Below, piece by piece: positions 1-7,985 of a stretch of 64,000 nt of DNA (position 1 is its first letter; every line of letters starts with the position of its first letter). The position numbers and the translations under genes are program-made. The stretch lies in assembly GCA_963798795.1 (NCBI GenBank), contig CAWCUZ010000002.1:682001-746000 (forward strand). Reading direction: 5' to 3'. This stretch comes from CAWCUZ01 sp963798795 (lineage in GTDB: Bacteria > Acidobacteriota > Vicinamibacteria > Vicinamibacterales > SCN-69-37). The notes under the pieces are model-generated. The model saw nothing but the letters and a program-made list of their open reading frames with translations. It made no database searches and was not told the origin of the DNA.

Positions 1-527
1 AGGCCGGCCACGGCCAGGCGCGGCGCGCCGAAGCCGAGCGTCGGCAGGGAGCGGGCGGCCAGACGGATCACGCGGAGCAGCCGCTCGCGGGTGAGCGCCG
101 CCGGCACCTCCGCGAGCGGAATGTGCACGGTCGCCAGCACCACGCACAGCCGCTCGGACCAGAACATCATGGCCACGTCGTCGACGCCGCACAGATGCGC
201 CAGCAGATCGGTATGGCCGCGCCACGTGTAGCCGGCCCGTGCGAATGCCGCCTTGTTGATCGGCGCGGTCGCGACGGCCGCGACGCGGCCCGCAAGGGCA
301 TCGCGCGTGGCCGCGACGATCGCCTCGTGCGCGGCACGCGCCGATCCCGCATCGATGCGCCCGGCCGGATACGCCGCCAGCGCTTCGTCCGTGTGCGGAC
401 CGTAGATGACGGGATGACACGCGGCGACGACGCGCGGATTGCGCGCGGCCTTGACGGCAATCTCGGGGCCGATGCCCGACGGATCGCCGGCCGTCACGGC
501 CACCGTCGGTCGGGACGCGCCGGTCAC
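1..527 (-). CDS. pdxA: 4-hydroxythreonine-4-phosphate dehydrogenase, PdxA (3' end outside window)
   Basis: PdxA oxidises 4-phosphohydroxy-L-threonine in the DXP-dependent pyridoxal phosphate pathway. Reading leftwards, the frame gives TVAVTAGDPSGIGPEIAVK near the N-terminus, the family signature around GDPxGIGPE, then ATAPINKAAF and a GHTDLL motif that matches the family's metal-site histidine region. About 175 codons are visible; the family is about 330 residues, so the C-terminal half lies beyond base 1. The GTG start at 527 overlaps the holB stop as GTGA, which implies translational coupling. An internal GTG at the TVAV stretch is a possible alternative start. Confidence 0.9.
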   Translation of the reverse strand, partial: MTGASRPTVAVTAGDPSGIGPEIAVKAARNPRVVAACHPVIYGPHTDEALAAYPAGRIDAGSARAAHEAIVAATRDALAGRVAAVATAPINKAAFARAGYTWRGHTDLLAHLCGVDDVAMMFWSERLCVVLATVHIPLAEVPAALTRERLLRVIRLAARSLPTLGFGAPRLAVAG

Positions 528-1540
528 AACTGGACGCTCACCCAGTCGGCCACGAGCTTTGCACTGGCGTTGCCCTCGAGCGACGCCTGACCGCGCGCGA
601 CCGCCGCGTACGCGGCCGTGACCCGATCCAGATCGAACCGGCCCGCGATCTCGCGCAGCTCGTCGCCGAAGTCCGCGTTCGCCAGCGGCGCGGCCGAGCC
701 GGCCTGCACCTGCAGCACGCCGAGATCGCGGAGCAGCGTGCCCACGATCGCGAGCCGCGCGCTCAGCGCCTCCCGGTCGCGGCGCTTCGACTTGTGCTGC
801 ACGAGCGCCGCCGACGCCTTCAGACGCAGCGCCACGCCGCCATCCCGCGCCGCCGCGAGCACCAGGTTCAGCGCGGCCTCGCGGTCGCGCTCCAGATCGG
901 CCGCCGATCCGCCGGCCAGCGCCAGCGCGCGCTCCACGCTGCCGCCCGAGACGGCGCCGAGCCGCGCGGCCTCGGCAGGCGGCAGAGGGCCTTCCAAGCG
1001 CGACGTGAGCACCCGGGCGACATCGCCCTCGCTGAGGGGACCGAACCGCACCCGGCGGCACCGCGACTGAATGGTCTGCCGGAGCGTGTCGGGATACGCC
1101 GTCACCAGGACGAGCACGACCGACGCGGGCGGTTCCTCGAGCGTCTTGAGCAACGCGTCCTGCGCTTCGTCGGTCAGATCGTCGGCCGGGTCGATGATGA
1201 ACACGCGCCGCGCCACCTCGAACGGCCGGTAGCCGACCACGTCGAGCACGCGTTCGCGCAGCGGCTTGATCTTGATCGACGCGTCGTCGCCCTTGTCGAG
1301 CAGCACGACGTCGCCGTGCCGGCCGGCCGCAATCCGTTTGCAGGTGGGACACACGCCGCAGGCGTCGCCCTGCCGCTGGTTCGGGCAGTTGAGCGCCTGC
1401 GCCAGGGCAACGGCGGTCCGGCGCTTGCCCACGCCCGCCGGTCCGGCAAACAGCAGACTCTGCGGCACGCGCCCGCGGACCACGGCCTCGCGGAGCAGGT
1501 CCACGACGTGGCGGTGTCCGACGATGTCGGCGAACGGCAT
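524..1540 (-). CDS. holB: DNA polymerase III clamp loader subunit delta' (HolB)
   Basis: AAA+ subunit of the DNA polymerase III clamp loader, about 338 residues. It starts MPFADIVGHRHVVDLL and carries a Walker A (GPAGVGKRRTA, about residues 27-37), a four-cysteine zinc module (CPNQRQGDACGVCPTCK), a Walker B-like segment (VFIIDPADDLTDEAQDALLK) and the EEPP sensor region. The C-terminal helical domain is complete. The start is the ATG at 1540; the longer open frame upstream is only the complement of the DUF296 gene. A 14-nt gap separates it from that gene, and its stop overlaps the pdxA start. Confidence 0.92.
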   Translation of the reverse strand: MPFADIVGHRHVVDLLREAVVRGRVPQSLLFAGPAGVGKRRTAVALAQALNCPNQRQGDACGVCPTCKRIAAGRHGDVVLLDKGDDASIKIKPLRERVLDVVGYRPFEVARRVFIIDPADDLTDEAQDALLKTLEEPPASVVLVLVTAYPDTLRQTIQSRCRRVRFGPLSEGDVARVLTSRLEGPLPPAEAARLGAVSGGSVERALALAGGSAADLERDREAALNLVLAAARDGGVALRLKASAALVQHKSKRRDREALSARLAIVGTLLRDLGVLQVQAGSAAPLANADFGDELREIAGRFDLDRVTAAYAAVARGQASLEGNASAKLVADWVSVQL

Positions 1541-1554
1541 GGGCTGGGCGTCCC

Positions 1555-1995
1555 CTACCGCCGATGCAGGTCGAGCAGCCACAAGCCCGTCGCCGGGTCC
1601 TCGCTGCGCTGCACCGGGCGGTCGAACACGGTGATGCTCACTTCGCAGGTGGCCGCCGCGCGGCCGGCAAAGAAGTGGCCGGCGTGCGCGATGCCGTCCG
1701 GCCCGGCAACGGTGACGTGCAGGTGCGCGTACGGCGCGCCCTCTTTCAGGGCCAGATTGCCGACAAGGGCCACGATTTCGACATCGCCGTCGAGCCGGCG
1801 GCGCGAGTACTCCCGGCGGTCGCGGTGGAAGTAGCCGATTTCCACGTCGTAGGCCGCCCCGAGGCCCAGCACGGTTCCGCCGCTGACAGCGGCCGAGCGA
1901 GCCCACTCGACGATCGTGTCCGGAATCGAATCACCGGTCGGGATCCGGAGCAGCGCGATGTCGCGAACGAGAGCCATGCGGGCGTCGGCGGTCAC
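1555..1995 (-). CDS. PPC/DUF296 domain protein
   Basis: A 146-residue protein matching the bacterial PPC (DUF296) fold, a single domain related to the C-terminal part of plant AT-hook proteins. Visible family features are VLGLGAAYDVEIGYF, EIVALVGNLALKEGAPYAHLHVTV and HAGHFF, where the histidines resemble the metal-binding positions of family members. The biochemical role of bacterial members is poorly known. The GTG at 1995 gives MTADARMALV; the ATG at 1977 (MALVRDI) is an equally plausible start. It is first in the holB-pdxA run, and its 5' end faces the tetR control region about 110 bp away. Confidence 0.75.
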   Translation of the reverse strand: MTADARMALVRDIALLRIPTGDSIPDTIVEWARSAAVSGGTVLGLGAAYDVEIGYFHRDRREYSRRRLDGDVEIVALVGNLALKEGAPYAHLHVTVAGPDGIAHAGHFFAGRAAATCEVSITVFDRPVQRSEDPATGLWLLDLHRR

Positions 1996-2111
1996 GACAC
2001 CATGCTAGCAAGGAGGGTCGCGGCCGGCCAGCCGGAGCCGGAGCCGGCGCGCCGGGTCTTCAGCCGGCGCGCCGGGTCCGCAGGCCCGGCGCGCCATCTC
2101 CCGTCCCGTGA

Positions 2112-2160
2112 TACACTGGCCACCTGACTGACCGATGGGTCAGTCCACTGACCCATCGGT
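2112..2160 (+). promoter_or_regulatory. tetR efflux operon promoter and operator
   Basis: An extended -10 (TG at 2109-2110, TACACT at 2112-2117) is followed by a perfect inverted repeat: ACCGATGGGTCAGT at 2131-2144 and its complement at 2147-2160, with a 2-nt spacer. The palindrome lies just downstream of the predicted start site (about 2124) and ends 5 nt before the tetR start codon. TetR regulators usually bind such sites in their own promoters, so autorepression of the efflux operon is inferred. No good -35 was seen. Confidence 0.7.
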
Positions 2161-2165
2161 CGCCC

Positions 2166-2771
2166 GTGCCTCGCCGCAGCAAAACCGACATCGTCTCGAC
2201 GTTCCGGCGCGAACAGATCCTGGACGCGGCGCGTCAGTGTTTCGCGCGCCAGGGCGTCGCGCGGACGACAGTGGATCAGATCGCCCGGGCGGCCGGCGTG
2301 GCCAAGGGCACGGTCTATCTGTACTACCGCTCGAAGGACGCCATCCTCCGCCATGCGCTCACCGAGGGCCTGGTGGCGCTGCGGCGCGAGACGGTGCCGG
2401 CGATCGAATCGGAGGCGCCGCTCGAGCAGCAGCTCGAGCGGTTCTTCCGCGCCATGCTGTCGTACTTCGACCGCCACCGGGCGTTCATCGAGCTGTGGCA
2501 CTCGGAGTTGAGCGCACCGCTGCGGACGACGGCGCGGCGCGAACTGGGCGCCGTTTACGCGGCGCAGGCCGCCGCCTGGCGACGCAGCCTGACGCGGGCG
2601 GCGCGCGGGCGGCGCCGCGGACCGGTCCCCGCGCAGCACGCCGCGCGGGGCCTGGTCAGCCTGGCGCACGGGCTCGCGATTCACCGCCTGAAGGGCTGGA
2701 CCTCGTCCACGATCGAAGAGGACGTCGCGCACGCCACCGCGCTCGTCTGGAAGGGACTGCTGACCCGATGA
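2166..2771 (+). CDS. TetR/AcrR family transcriptional regulator
   Basis: A 201-residue TetR-type repressor. The N-terminal HTH is clear: REQILDAARQCFARQG, then TTVDQIARAAGVAKGTVYLYY (recognition helix about residues 39-47) and SKDAIL. The variable C-terminal half would bind the ligand. The GTG start at 2166 directly follows the palindromic operator and has no Shine-Dalgarno sequence. The stop overlaps the downstream TolC-like gene as ATGA, so the regulator sits in the efflux operon it is presumed to control. Confidence 0.9.
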   Translation: MPRRSKTDIVSTFRREQILDAARQCFARQGVARTTVDQIARAAGVAKGTVYLYYRSKDAILRHALTEGLVALRRETVPAIESEAPLEQQLERFFRAMLSYFDRHRAFIELWHSELSAPLRTTARRELGAVYAAQAAAWRRSLTRAARGRRRGPVPAQHAARGLVSLAHGLAIHRLKGWTSSTIEEDVAHATALVWKGLLTR

Positions 2772-4147
2772 CGCTTCGAACATTCGCGCTGACTGCGATC
2801 CTGGGGGTCGCCCGGATCGCCGCTGCCCAGACGCCGCCGGACGTCTTCCTGCACGGGGTCCCGGCGGGGGAATCGACCGGCGCCTCGATTCCGCTGACGC
2901 TGGCCGATGCGGTCCGGCGCGGCCTCGCCAACAACCTGGGCGCCGTCCTCGAGGCGCAGCGGGTGCGCGCGGCCGAGGGCACCCGCACCCGGACGCTGAG
3001 CGATCTGCTGCCGCACCTGTCGGCCTCGGTGCGCCAGAGCGATCAGGTCGTGAACCTGGCGGCGTTCGGCTTCACCGGCTTTCCGGGCATCCCGCAGGTC
3101 ATCGGTCCGTTCGGCGTGTTCGACGCGCGGGTCGCGGTGGAGGCGCCGCTGTTCGATCCCGCCGCGCTCGCCAGCTACCGGTCCGACAGTGCCGCGCTGC
3201 GCGCCGAACAGTACACCGCCGCCAACGCCCGCGACGTCGTCATCCTCGTCGTCGCGAACCTGTATCTGCAGGCGGTGTCGGGCCGGGCGCGCGGCGATGC
3301 GGCGCGGTCGCAGGTGGCCACGGCCGAAACGCTGTATCAGCTCGCGCAGGATCAGAACGCCGCGGGGATCGTCGCGGGCATCGACGTGCTGCGGCAGCAG
3401 GTGCAGCTCGAATCGGCGCGCCATCGGCAGATCCTCGCCGACAACGCCTACGAGAAAGCGCGGCTGGCGCTCGCCCGGGCCATCGGGCTGCCGCTCGACC
3501 AGCCGTTCGAGCTGACGGACCAGATGGCCTACGCCCCCGCTCCGCCGCTCACCGTCGATCAGGCGGTGGCCCAGGCCGAAGCGCGCCGCGCCGATCTGAA
3601 GAGCGCCGAAGCCCGGACCGACGCGGCGCGTGGGGCGCGATCGGCCGCCGCGGCCGACCGCTACCCGAGCCTCCACGTGCAGGCCGACTGGGGCGCCACC
3701 GGGTCCAGAACCGGGGACACGTCGTCCACCTACACGCTGGCGGCGTCGGTGCGCGTGCCGATCTTCGAGGGCGGCGCCACACAGGGGAAGGTCGAGCAGG
3801 CGGATGCCGCGCTCCGGCAGCGCGAAGCGGAGCTGGCCGACCTGCGCGCCGGCATCCGGTACGAGCTGACGACGGCGCTGCTCGACCTGAACGCCGCGGA
3901 CGCCGCGGTGTCGGTGGCCCGGAACGCGGAAGACCTGGCGCGCCAGCAGCTGCAGCAGGCGCAGGACCGGTTCCGGGCCGGCATCGCGTCCACAGTGGAG
4001 CTGGCGCAGGCGCAGGACGCGCTCGCGGCGGCATCCGAGACGTCCATCAACAGCGTGTACTCGCACAACGTCGCCAAGGCCGCGCTCGCGCGGGCCCTCG
4101 GGATCGTCGAAGAACGATTCGCCGAGTTCGTCGGAGGAGAGCGGTAA
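2768..4147 (+). CDS. TolC-family outer membrane efflux protein
   Basis: A 459-residue outer-membrane factor. It has an N-terminal signal peptide (TLRTFALTAILGVARIAAAQ, cleavage expected near residue 21) followed by two OEP repeats of long amphipathic helices, including YLQAVSGRARGDAARSQVA and LLDLNAADAAVSVARNAEDL. These repeats build the trimeric beta-barrel/helical tunnel of tripartite pumps. It overlaps tetR by 4 nt and the adaptor gene by 1 nt (TAATG), consistent with one mRNA. Confidence 0.9.
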   Translation: MTLRTFALTAILGVARIAAAQTPPDVFLHGVPAGESTGASIPLTLADAVRRGLANNLGAVLEAQRVRAAEGTRTRTLSDLLPHLSASVRQSDQVVNLAAFGFTGFPGIPQVIGPFGVFDARVAVEAPLFDPAALASYRSDSAALRAEQYTAANARDVVILVVANLYLQAVSGRARGDAARSQVATAETLYQLAQDQNAAGIVAGIDVLRQQVQLESARHRQILADNAYEKARLALARAIGLPLDQPFELTDQMAYAPAPPLTVDQAVAQAEARRADLKSAEARTDAARGARSAAAADRYPSLHVQADWGATGSRTGDTSSTYTLAASVRVPIFEGGATQGKVEQADAALRQREAELADLRAGIRYELTTALLDLNAADAAVSVARNAEDLARQQLQQAQDRFRAGIASTVELAQAQDALAAASETSINSVYSHNVAKAALARALGIVEERFAEFVGGER

Positions 4148-5364
4148 TGGCAGGCAGACTGTCGCGGATCAAGGGACCCTGGCTCATCGCCATCGTCGTC
4201 GCGGTACTCGCCGCCGGCGGGTACATCCTGTGGCGGTACCTCGTGCCGCGCGAGACCACCGACGATGCGCAGGTCAGCGGGCACGTGCAGCCGGTGGCCG
4301 CGCGCGTGGCCGGACCGATCCAGGCGATTCACGTGCAGGACAACCAGGTCGTCAAGGCCGGCGACGTGCTGGTCGAGATCGACCCGCGCGACTACGAGCT
4401 GGCGCTGCAGAAGGCCGAAGCCGACCTGTCGGCGGCGCAGGCCGCGGCGCGCGCCGCGCAGACCGGCGTACCGATCGCGTCGACGACGACGTCGAGCACG
4501 TTGACGTCGGCCGAGGCCGGAGCGTCGCACGCCGCGGCGGCGCTCGACGCCGCCGCGCGCGACGTGGACGCGTCCGCGGCCAAGATCACGGCCGCCCGCG
4601 CCCGCGTCGACGAGGCGCAGGCCAACGCCGAGCGCGCCGCACAGGATCTGGCGCGCCTCAAGCCGCTCCTCGACAAGGACGAGGTGCCGCGGCAGCAGTA
4701 CGACGCGGCGGTGGCGGCGGATCGGGCGGCGCAGGCGGCCGTCGGCACGGCACAGGCCACGGTGGCCGAAACGGAGGCCAACCTCCGCGCCAGCCAGGCG
4801 AGGCAGCAGCAGGCGCAGAACGTGCTGGAACAGGCGCGGGCGCAGGCGCAAGCGGCCGGCACCGCGCCGCAGCAGGTGGCGCTCAGCAAGGCGCAGGCTG
4901 CCGCGGCCGAAGCGCAGGTCCAGCAGGCGCAGGCGGCGGTCGACCAGGCGCGGCTCAATCTCGAGCGGACGACCGTGCGCGCGGCGTCCGACGGAGTCGT
5001 CGGCCACAAGATTGCCGAGGTGGGCCAGATCGTCCAGCCGGGCCAGCCGCTGATGGCGATCACGTCGCTCGGGGACGTATGGATCACGGCGAACTTCAAG
5101 GAGACGCAGCTCGACGCCATGCGCGCCGGCCAGCACGCGGTCGTCTCGATCGACGGCCTGGGCGGACGCGACCTGGACGGGCACGTGGACAGCATCGCTG
5201 CCGCGACCGGCGCCACGTTCAGCCTGCTGCCGCCCGAAAACGCCAGCGGCAATTTCGTGAAGGTCGTGCAGCGCGTGCCGGTCAAGATCGTGCTCGACGC
5301 CATTCCGGAAGGCGCCGTGCTGCGTCCCGGCATGTCGGTCACGGCCACGGTGTACGTGAAGTGA
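4147..5364 (+). CDS. HlyD/EmrA-family periplasmic adaptor
   Basis: A 405-residue membrane-fusion protein. A single N-terminal membrane helix (WLIAIVVAVLAAGGYILW, about residues 12-29) precedes the TTDDAQVSGHVQPVAARVAG segment typical of EmrA adaptors. A lipoyl half-motif (VKAGDVLVEIDPRDYE), a very alanine-rich coiled-coil hairpin (about residues 90-270), the second lipoyl half and a beta-barrel (VWITANFKETQLDAM) follow. It should link the EmrB-like pump to the TolC-like channel. The hairpin is biased to AAA, QAQ and AEA repeats. Confidence 0.9.
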   Translation: MAGRLSRIKGPWLIAIVVAVLAAGGYILWRYLVPRETTDDAQVSGHVQPVAARVAGPIQAIHVQDNQVVKAGDVLVEIDPRDYELALQKAEADLSAAQAAARAAQTGVPIASTTTSSTLTSAEAGASHAAAALDAAARDVDASAAKITAARARVDEAQANAERAAQDLARLKPLLDKDEVPRQQYDAAVAADRAAQAAVGTAQATVAETEANLRASQARQQQAQNVLEQARAQAQAAGTAPQQVALSKAQAAAAEAQVQQAQAAVDQARLNLERTTVRAASDGVVGHKIAEVGQIVQPGQPLMAITSLGDVWITANFKETQLDAMRAGQHAVVSIDGLGGRDLDGHVDSIAAATGATFSLLPPENASGNFVKVVQRVPVKIVLDAIPEGAVLRPGMSVTATVYVK

Positions 5365-5389
5365 CGTCCACGAGCCCACGGGGTACACG

Positions 5390-6982
5390 ATGACAGCCTC
5401 GCCGCCCGGAGCGGGCGGCGGCTCCGCGCCCGGCGAGCCCCGGGTCAATCCGTGGCTCACGGCCGTCGCGGTGATGGCGGGCACGTTCATGGTCGTGCTC
5501 GACACGACCGTGGTCAACGTGTCGCTCTCGCACATCGCGGGCAGCCTGTCGGCGACGGTCGAGGAAGCGACGTGGGTGCTGACGTCGTACATCGCGGCCA
5601 ACGCGATCATCCTGCCGATGACGGGCTGGCTGGCGTCGTTCTTCGGCCGCAAGCGGCTGCTGATCCTGTCGATCACGACGTTCACGCTGGCGTCGGCGCT
5701 CTGCGGCATTGCGCCGACCCTGTCGATCCTCGTCGTCTTCCGCGTGATCCAGGGCGCGACCGGCGGCGTGATGCAGCCGCTCTCGCAGGCGGTGCTGCTC
5801 GAGGCGTTTCCGCCGCACGAGCGCGGCAAGGCCATGGGGTTCTGGGGGCTCGGGATCGTCGTGGCCCCGATCCTGGGGCCGGTGCTCGGCGGGTGGCTGA
5901 CCGACAACTACTCGTGGCGCTGGATCTTCTACATCAACATCCCGGTCGGCGCAGTGTCGATCCTGCTGACGCGCGCCTTCGTGTTCGACCCGTCGTACCT
6001 GCGCCGCATCCGCGCCGCCATCGACTACTGGGGCCTGGCGCTGCTGGCAATCGGCGCGGGCAGCCTGCAGATCGTGCTCGACAAGGGGCAGGAGGAGGAC
6101 TGGTTCGACTCGCGGCTGATCATCGCGCTGGCCATCGCGGCGGTCGTGGGGCTCGGGGCGTTCTGCTGGCGCGAGTTGCGCGTGCGCGACCCGATCCTGG
6201 ATCTGCGCGTGTTCCGGCATCGCACGTTCGCCGTCGGCACGCTGCTGATGGCGGCGCTCGGCTTCGTGCTGTTCGGCAGCCTCGTGCTCCTGCCCGTCCT
6301 GATGCAGACGGTCCTGGGCTACTCGGCGCTCGCGGCCGGCATCGCGCTCGCGCCGCGCGGCATGGGGTCGTTCGTGGCGATGCCGCTCGTGGGCCTGGCC
6401 ACCGCCCGGGTGGACGCGCGCAAGCTGGTCGGTGCCGGCCTTGCGCTCGGCGGCTGGACGCTGATCTGGCTGGGATCGATCAACATGCAGGCCGGCTACT
6501 GGGAGTTCTTCTGGCCGCAGATCATCCAGGGCGTCGCGCTCGGGCTGCTCTTCGTGCCGCTGACCACGGTGGCGATGGGCGACCTGGAGCGCGAGGAGAT
6601 CGGCAACGCGTCGAGCATGTTCAATCTCGTGCGCAACGTCGGCAGCAGCGTCGGCATCGCCACCGTCTCGACGATGCTCACGCGGCTGCGCGTGGCGCAT
6701 GCCGCGACGCTGGCCAGCCACATCAGCGCGTACGACCCGTCCGTGCGCGCGATGCTCGAACGCATGCAGGGCCTGTTCGCCATGGGCGGCGGCCTCAACC
6801 CGGCCGAGCTCACGGCGGTGGCGGCGCTGCGCGGCTTCGTCCTGCGCCAGGCGTCGCTGCTCGCCTTCATCGACCTGTTCCGCTGGCTCGGCCTCGTGTT
6901 CATCGTCCTGATCCCGCTCGTCTTTCTGATGCGGCGCCCGCACGCCGGACCGCCGGCGGGCGCACCGGTCGTCGCGGACTGA
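5390..6982 (+). CDS. DHA2-family MFS multidrug transporter (EmrB-like)
   Basis: A 530-residue, 14-helix drug:proton antiporter. Helix 1 carries FMVVLDTTVVNVSLSHIAG, the conserved DHA2 motif (LDxTxVNVALP class). Later segments include WLASFFGRKRLL (motif A between helices 2 and 3) and LGPVLGGWLTDNYSWRWIFY (motif C, then the WRW signature). It is the energised component of the TetR-controlled pump. The ATG at 5390 lies 25 nt after the adaptor stop. The substrate cannot be told from the sequence. Confidence 0.9.
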   Translation: MTASPPGAGGGSAPGEPRVNPWLTAVAVMAGTFMVVLDTTVVNVSLSHIAGSLSATVEEATWVLTSYIAANAIILPMTGWLASFFGRKRLLILSITTFTLASALCGIAPTLSILVVFRVIQGATGGVMQPLSQAVLLEAFPPHERGKAMGFWGLGIVVAPILGPVLGGWLTDNYSWRWIFYINIPVGAVSILLTRAFVFDPSYLRRIRAAIDYWGLALLAIGAGSLQIVLDKGQEEDWFDSRLIIALAIAAVVGLGAFCWRELRVRDPILDLRVFRHRTFAVGTLLMAALGFVLFGSLVLLPVLMQTVLGYSALAAGIALAPRGMGSFVAMPLVGLATARVDARKLVGAGLALGGWTLIWLGSINMQAGYWEFFWPQIIQGVALGLLFVPLTTVAMGDLEREEIGNASSMFNLVRNVGSSVGIATVSTMLTRLRVAHAATLASHISAYDPSVRAMLERMQGLFAMGGGLNPAELTAVAALRGFVLRQASLLAFIDLFRWLGLVFIVLIPLVFLMRRPHAGPPAGAPVVAD

Positions 6983-7043
6983 GACCCGTTGGTCCACTCG
7001 AAGCGATCCGCTGATTGGTGGCTCGCGGCCTGGGCGCAGCGTG

Positions 7044-7073
7044 TTGCTTCGCGCCGCAGGCGGGTGCCATAAT
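7044..7073 (+). promoter_or_regulatory. Predicted promoter of the tRNA-Val/tRNA-Asp pair
   Basis: TTGCTT at 7044-7049 and CATAAT at 7068-7073 are spaced by 18 nt. The expected start near 7080 is about 11 nt before the mature tRNA-Val end. No other promoter-like pair was seen in the interval after the MFS gene. Confidence 0.45.
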
Positions 7074-7090
7074 CGCGTGTTGCCGGCATG

Positions 7091-7164
7091 GGCGGTTAGC
7101 TCAGTGGTAGAGCACCGGCCTTACACGCCGGCTGTCACAGGTTCGAATCCTGTACCGCCCACCA
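7091..7164 (+). tRNA. tRNA-Val (anticodon TAC)
   Basis: The acceptor arms GGGCGGT and ACCGCCC pair fully. The D-arm, the anticodon stem CCGGC/GCCGG with loop CTTACAC, and the T-arm with GTTCGAATC are all present. CCA is encoded at 7162-7164. Confidence 0.96.
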
Positions 7165-7180
7165 GGGCACCACTCATCGC

Positions 7181-7257
7181 GGGGTCGTAGTTCAGCTGGT
7201 TAGAACGCTGGCCTGTCACGCCAGAGGTCGCGGGTTCGAGTCCCGTCGGCCCCGCCA
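7181..7257 (+). tRNA. tRNA-Asp (anticodon GTC)
   Basis: The acceptor GGGGTCG pairs with CGGCCCC (one G-U). The anticodon stem is CTGGC/GCCAG with loop CTGTCAC, the T-arm contains GGTTCGAGTCC, and CCA is encoded at 7255-7257. It lies 16 nt after tRNA-Val and is probably co-transcribed. A short GC hairpin follows at 7270-7284 (GGGGAC, loop TTC, GTCCCC) but has no T-tract. Confidence 0.96.
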
Positions 7258-7415
7258 TTCATCAGTCGGGGGGACTTCGTCCCCGCCGAACCCCCTGACG
7301 CCGTCGCTCGCGGGGCCCCACGATCTCCGCGCCGCTCCGGCGGGCGCGACTCGCTCTCGCTCGCGCGCATGCCGGGTCCTCACTCCGAGTCGATCGCTGC
7401 GAACGGGCCAGCGGG

Positions 7416-7985
7416 TCAGTCCCTGTGGAGCAGGGACAGACCCGGCTCAGCGGAACGGTTCAGACGCGGAGCCACAGCAGCCCGAACGCCGCCGCAAATC
7501 CGGCAATCGCGCGGGTACTCGCGGTTGGCGACGAGCCTCTCGAGGCTGAATCGCCGATCGCCGCGTGCCTCGAGGCCCTGGCGGTACCGCGAGTACGCGC
7601 CCTCAAATCGCGCGTCGAGCCTGGCTTCCTCGGTCCGGATCGCGGCCAGCAGCGTCACGGCGAGATAGCTCGCGGCCAGCACCGCCACGGCCACCGACCG
7701 GGAAGCGACGACGAAGCCCGCCCCGAGCACGATCGAACCGGCGTACAGCGGATGCCGGACGAACCGGTACGGACCGCTGGTGGTGACCTCCCGGCCCTTG
7801 TCCAGGTGACCGGACGCCCACACGCGCAGCAGCTCGCCCGGCGCGGCGACGGCCAGTCCGACGACGATCGACCGTGATGTCGGGTGAGCGAGAACGAACG
7901 CCGCGGCGGCGCAGGCAAACCCGGCCGGCACGCGCCATCGCGCAATACGCGTCAGCCACGGGGCCGGAGCGCGGGGCGGCGTCAC
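7416..7985 (-). CDS. Isoprenylcysteine carboxyl methyltransferase-like membrane protein, C-terminal frameshift
   Basis: A 189-residue frame resembling the ICMT/phospholipid methyltransferase family of small membrane methyltransferases. It has hydrophobic helices near the N-terminus (AGFACAAAAFVLAH), the cofactor-site region GPYRFVRHPLYAGSIVLG and the motif EEARLDARFEGAYSRYRQG. After ERLVANREY it loses family character. Removing one base from the GGG run at 7513-7515 changes the tail to RAIAGFAAAFGLLWLRV with a stop at 7460, a hydrophobic end expected of the family. The gene is therefore probably frameshifted, or the base is an error. The GTG start overlaps waaC as GTGA, making it last in the LPS operon; its substrate is unknown. 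Confidence 0.7.
   Translation of the reverse strand: MTPPRAPAPWLTRIARWRVPAGFACAAAAFVLAHPTSRSIVVGLAVAAPGELLRVWASGHLDKGREVTTSGPYRFVRHPLYAGSIVLGAGFVVASRSVAVAVLAASYLAVTLLAAIRTEEARLDARFEGAYSRYRQGLEARGDRRFSLERLVANREYPRDCRICGGVRAAVAPRLNRSAEPGLSLLHRD

Noticed and set aside
524..1906. 460-codon reading of holB extending upstream
   Set aside because: The extra N-terminal part is the complement of the DUF296 gene and Arg/Pro-rich; HolB homology begins at ATG 1540.
3730..5907. Long minus-strand open frames opposite the efflux genes
   Set aside because: Arg/His/Asp-rich shadow frames typical of high-GC DNA; the plus-strand genes have full domain matches.
7270..7284. Rho-independent terminator after tRNA-Asp
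   Set aside because: A stable GC hairpin (GGGGAC, TTC, GTCCCC) but no T-tract, so not listed as a terminator.
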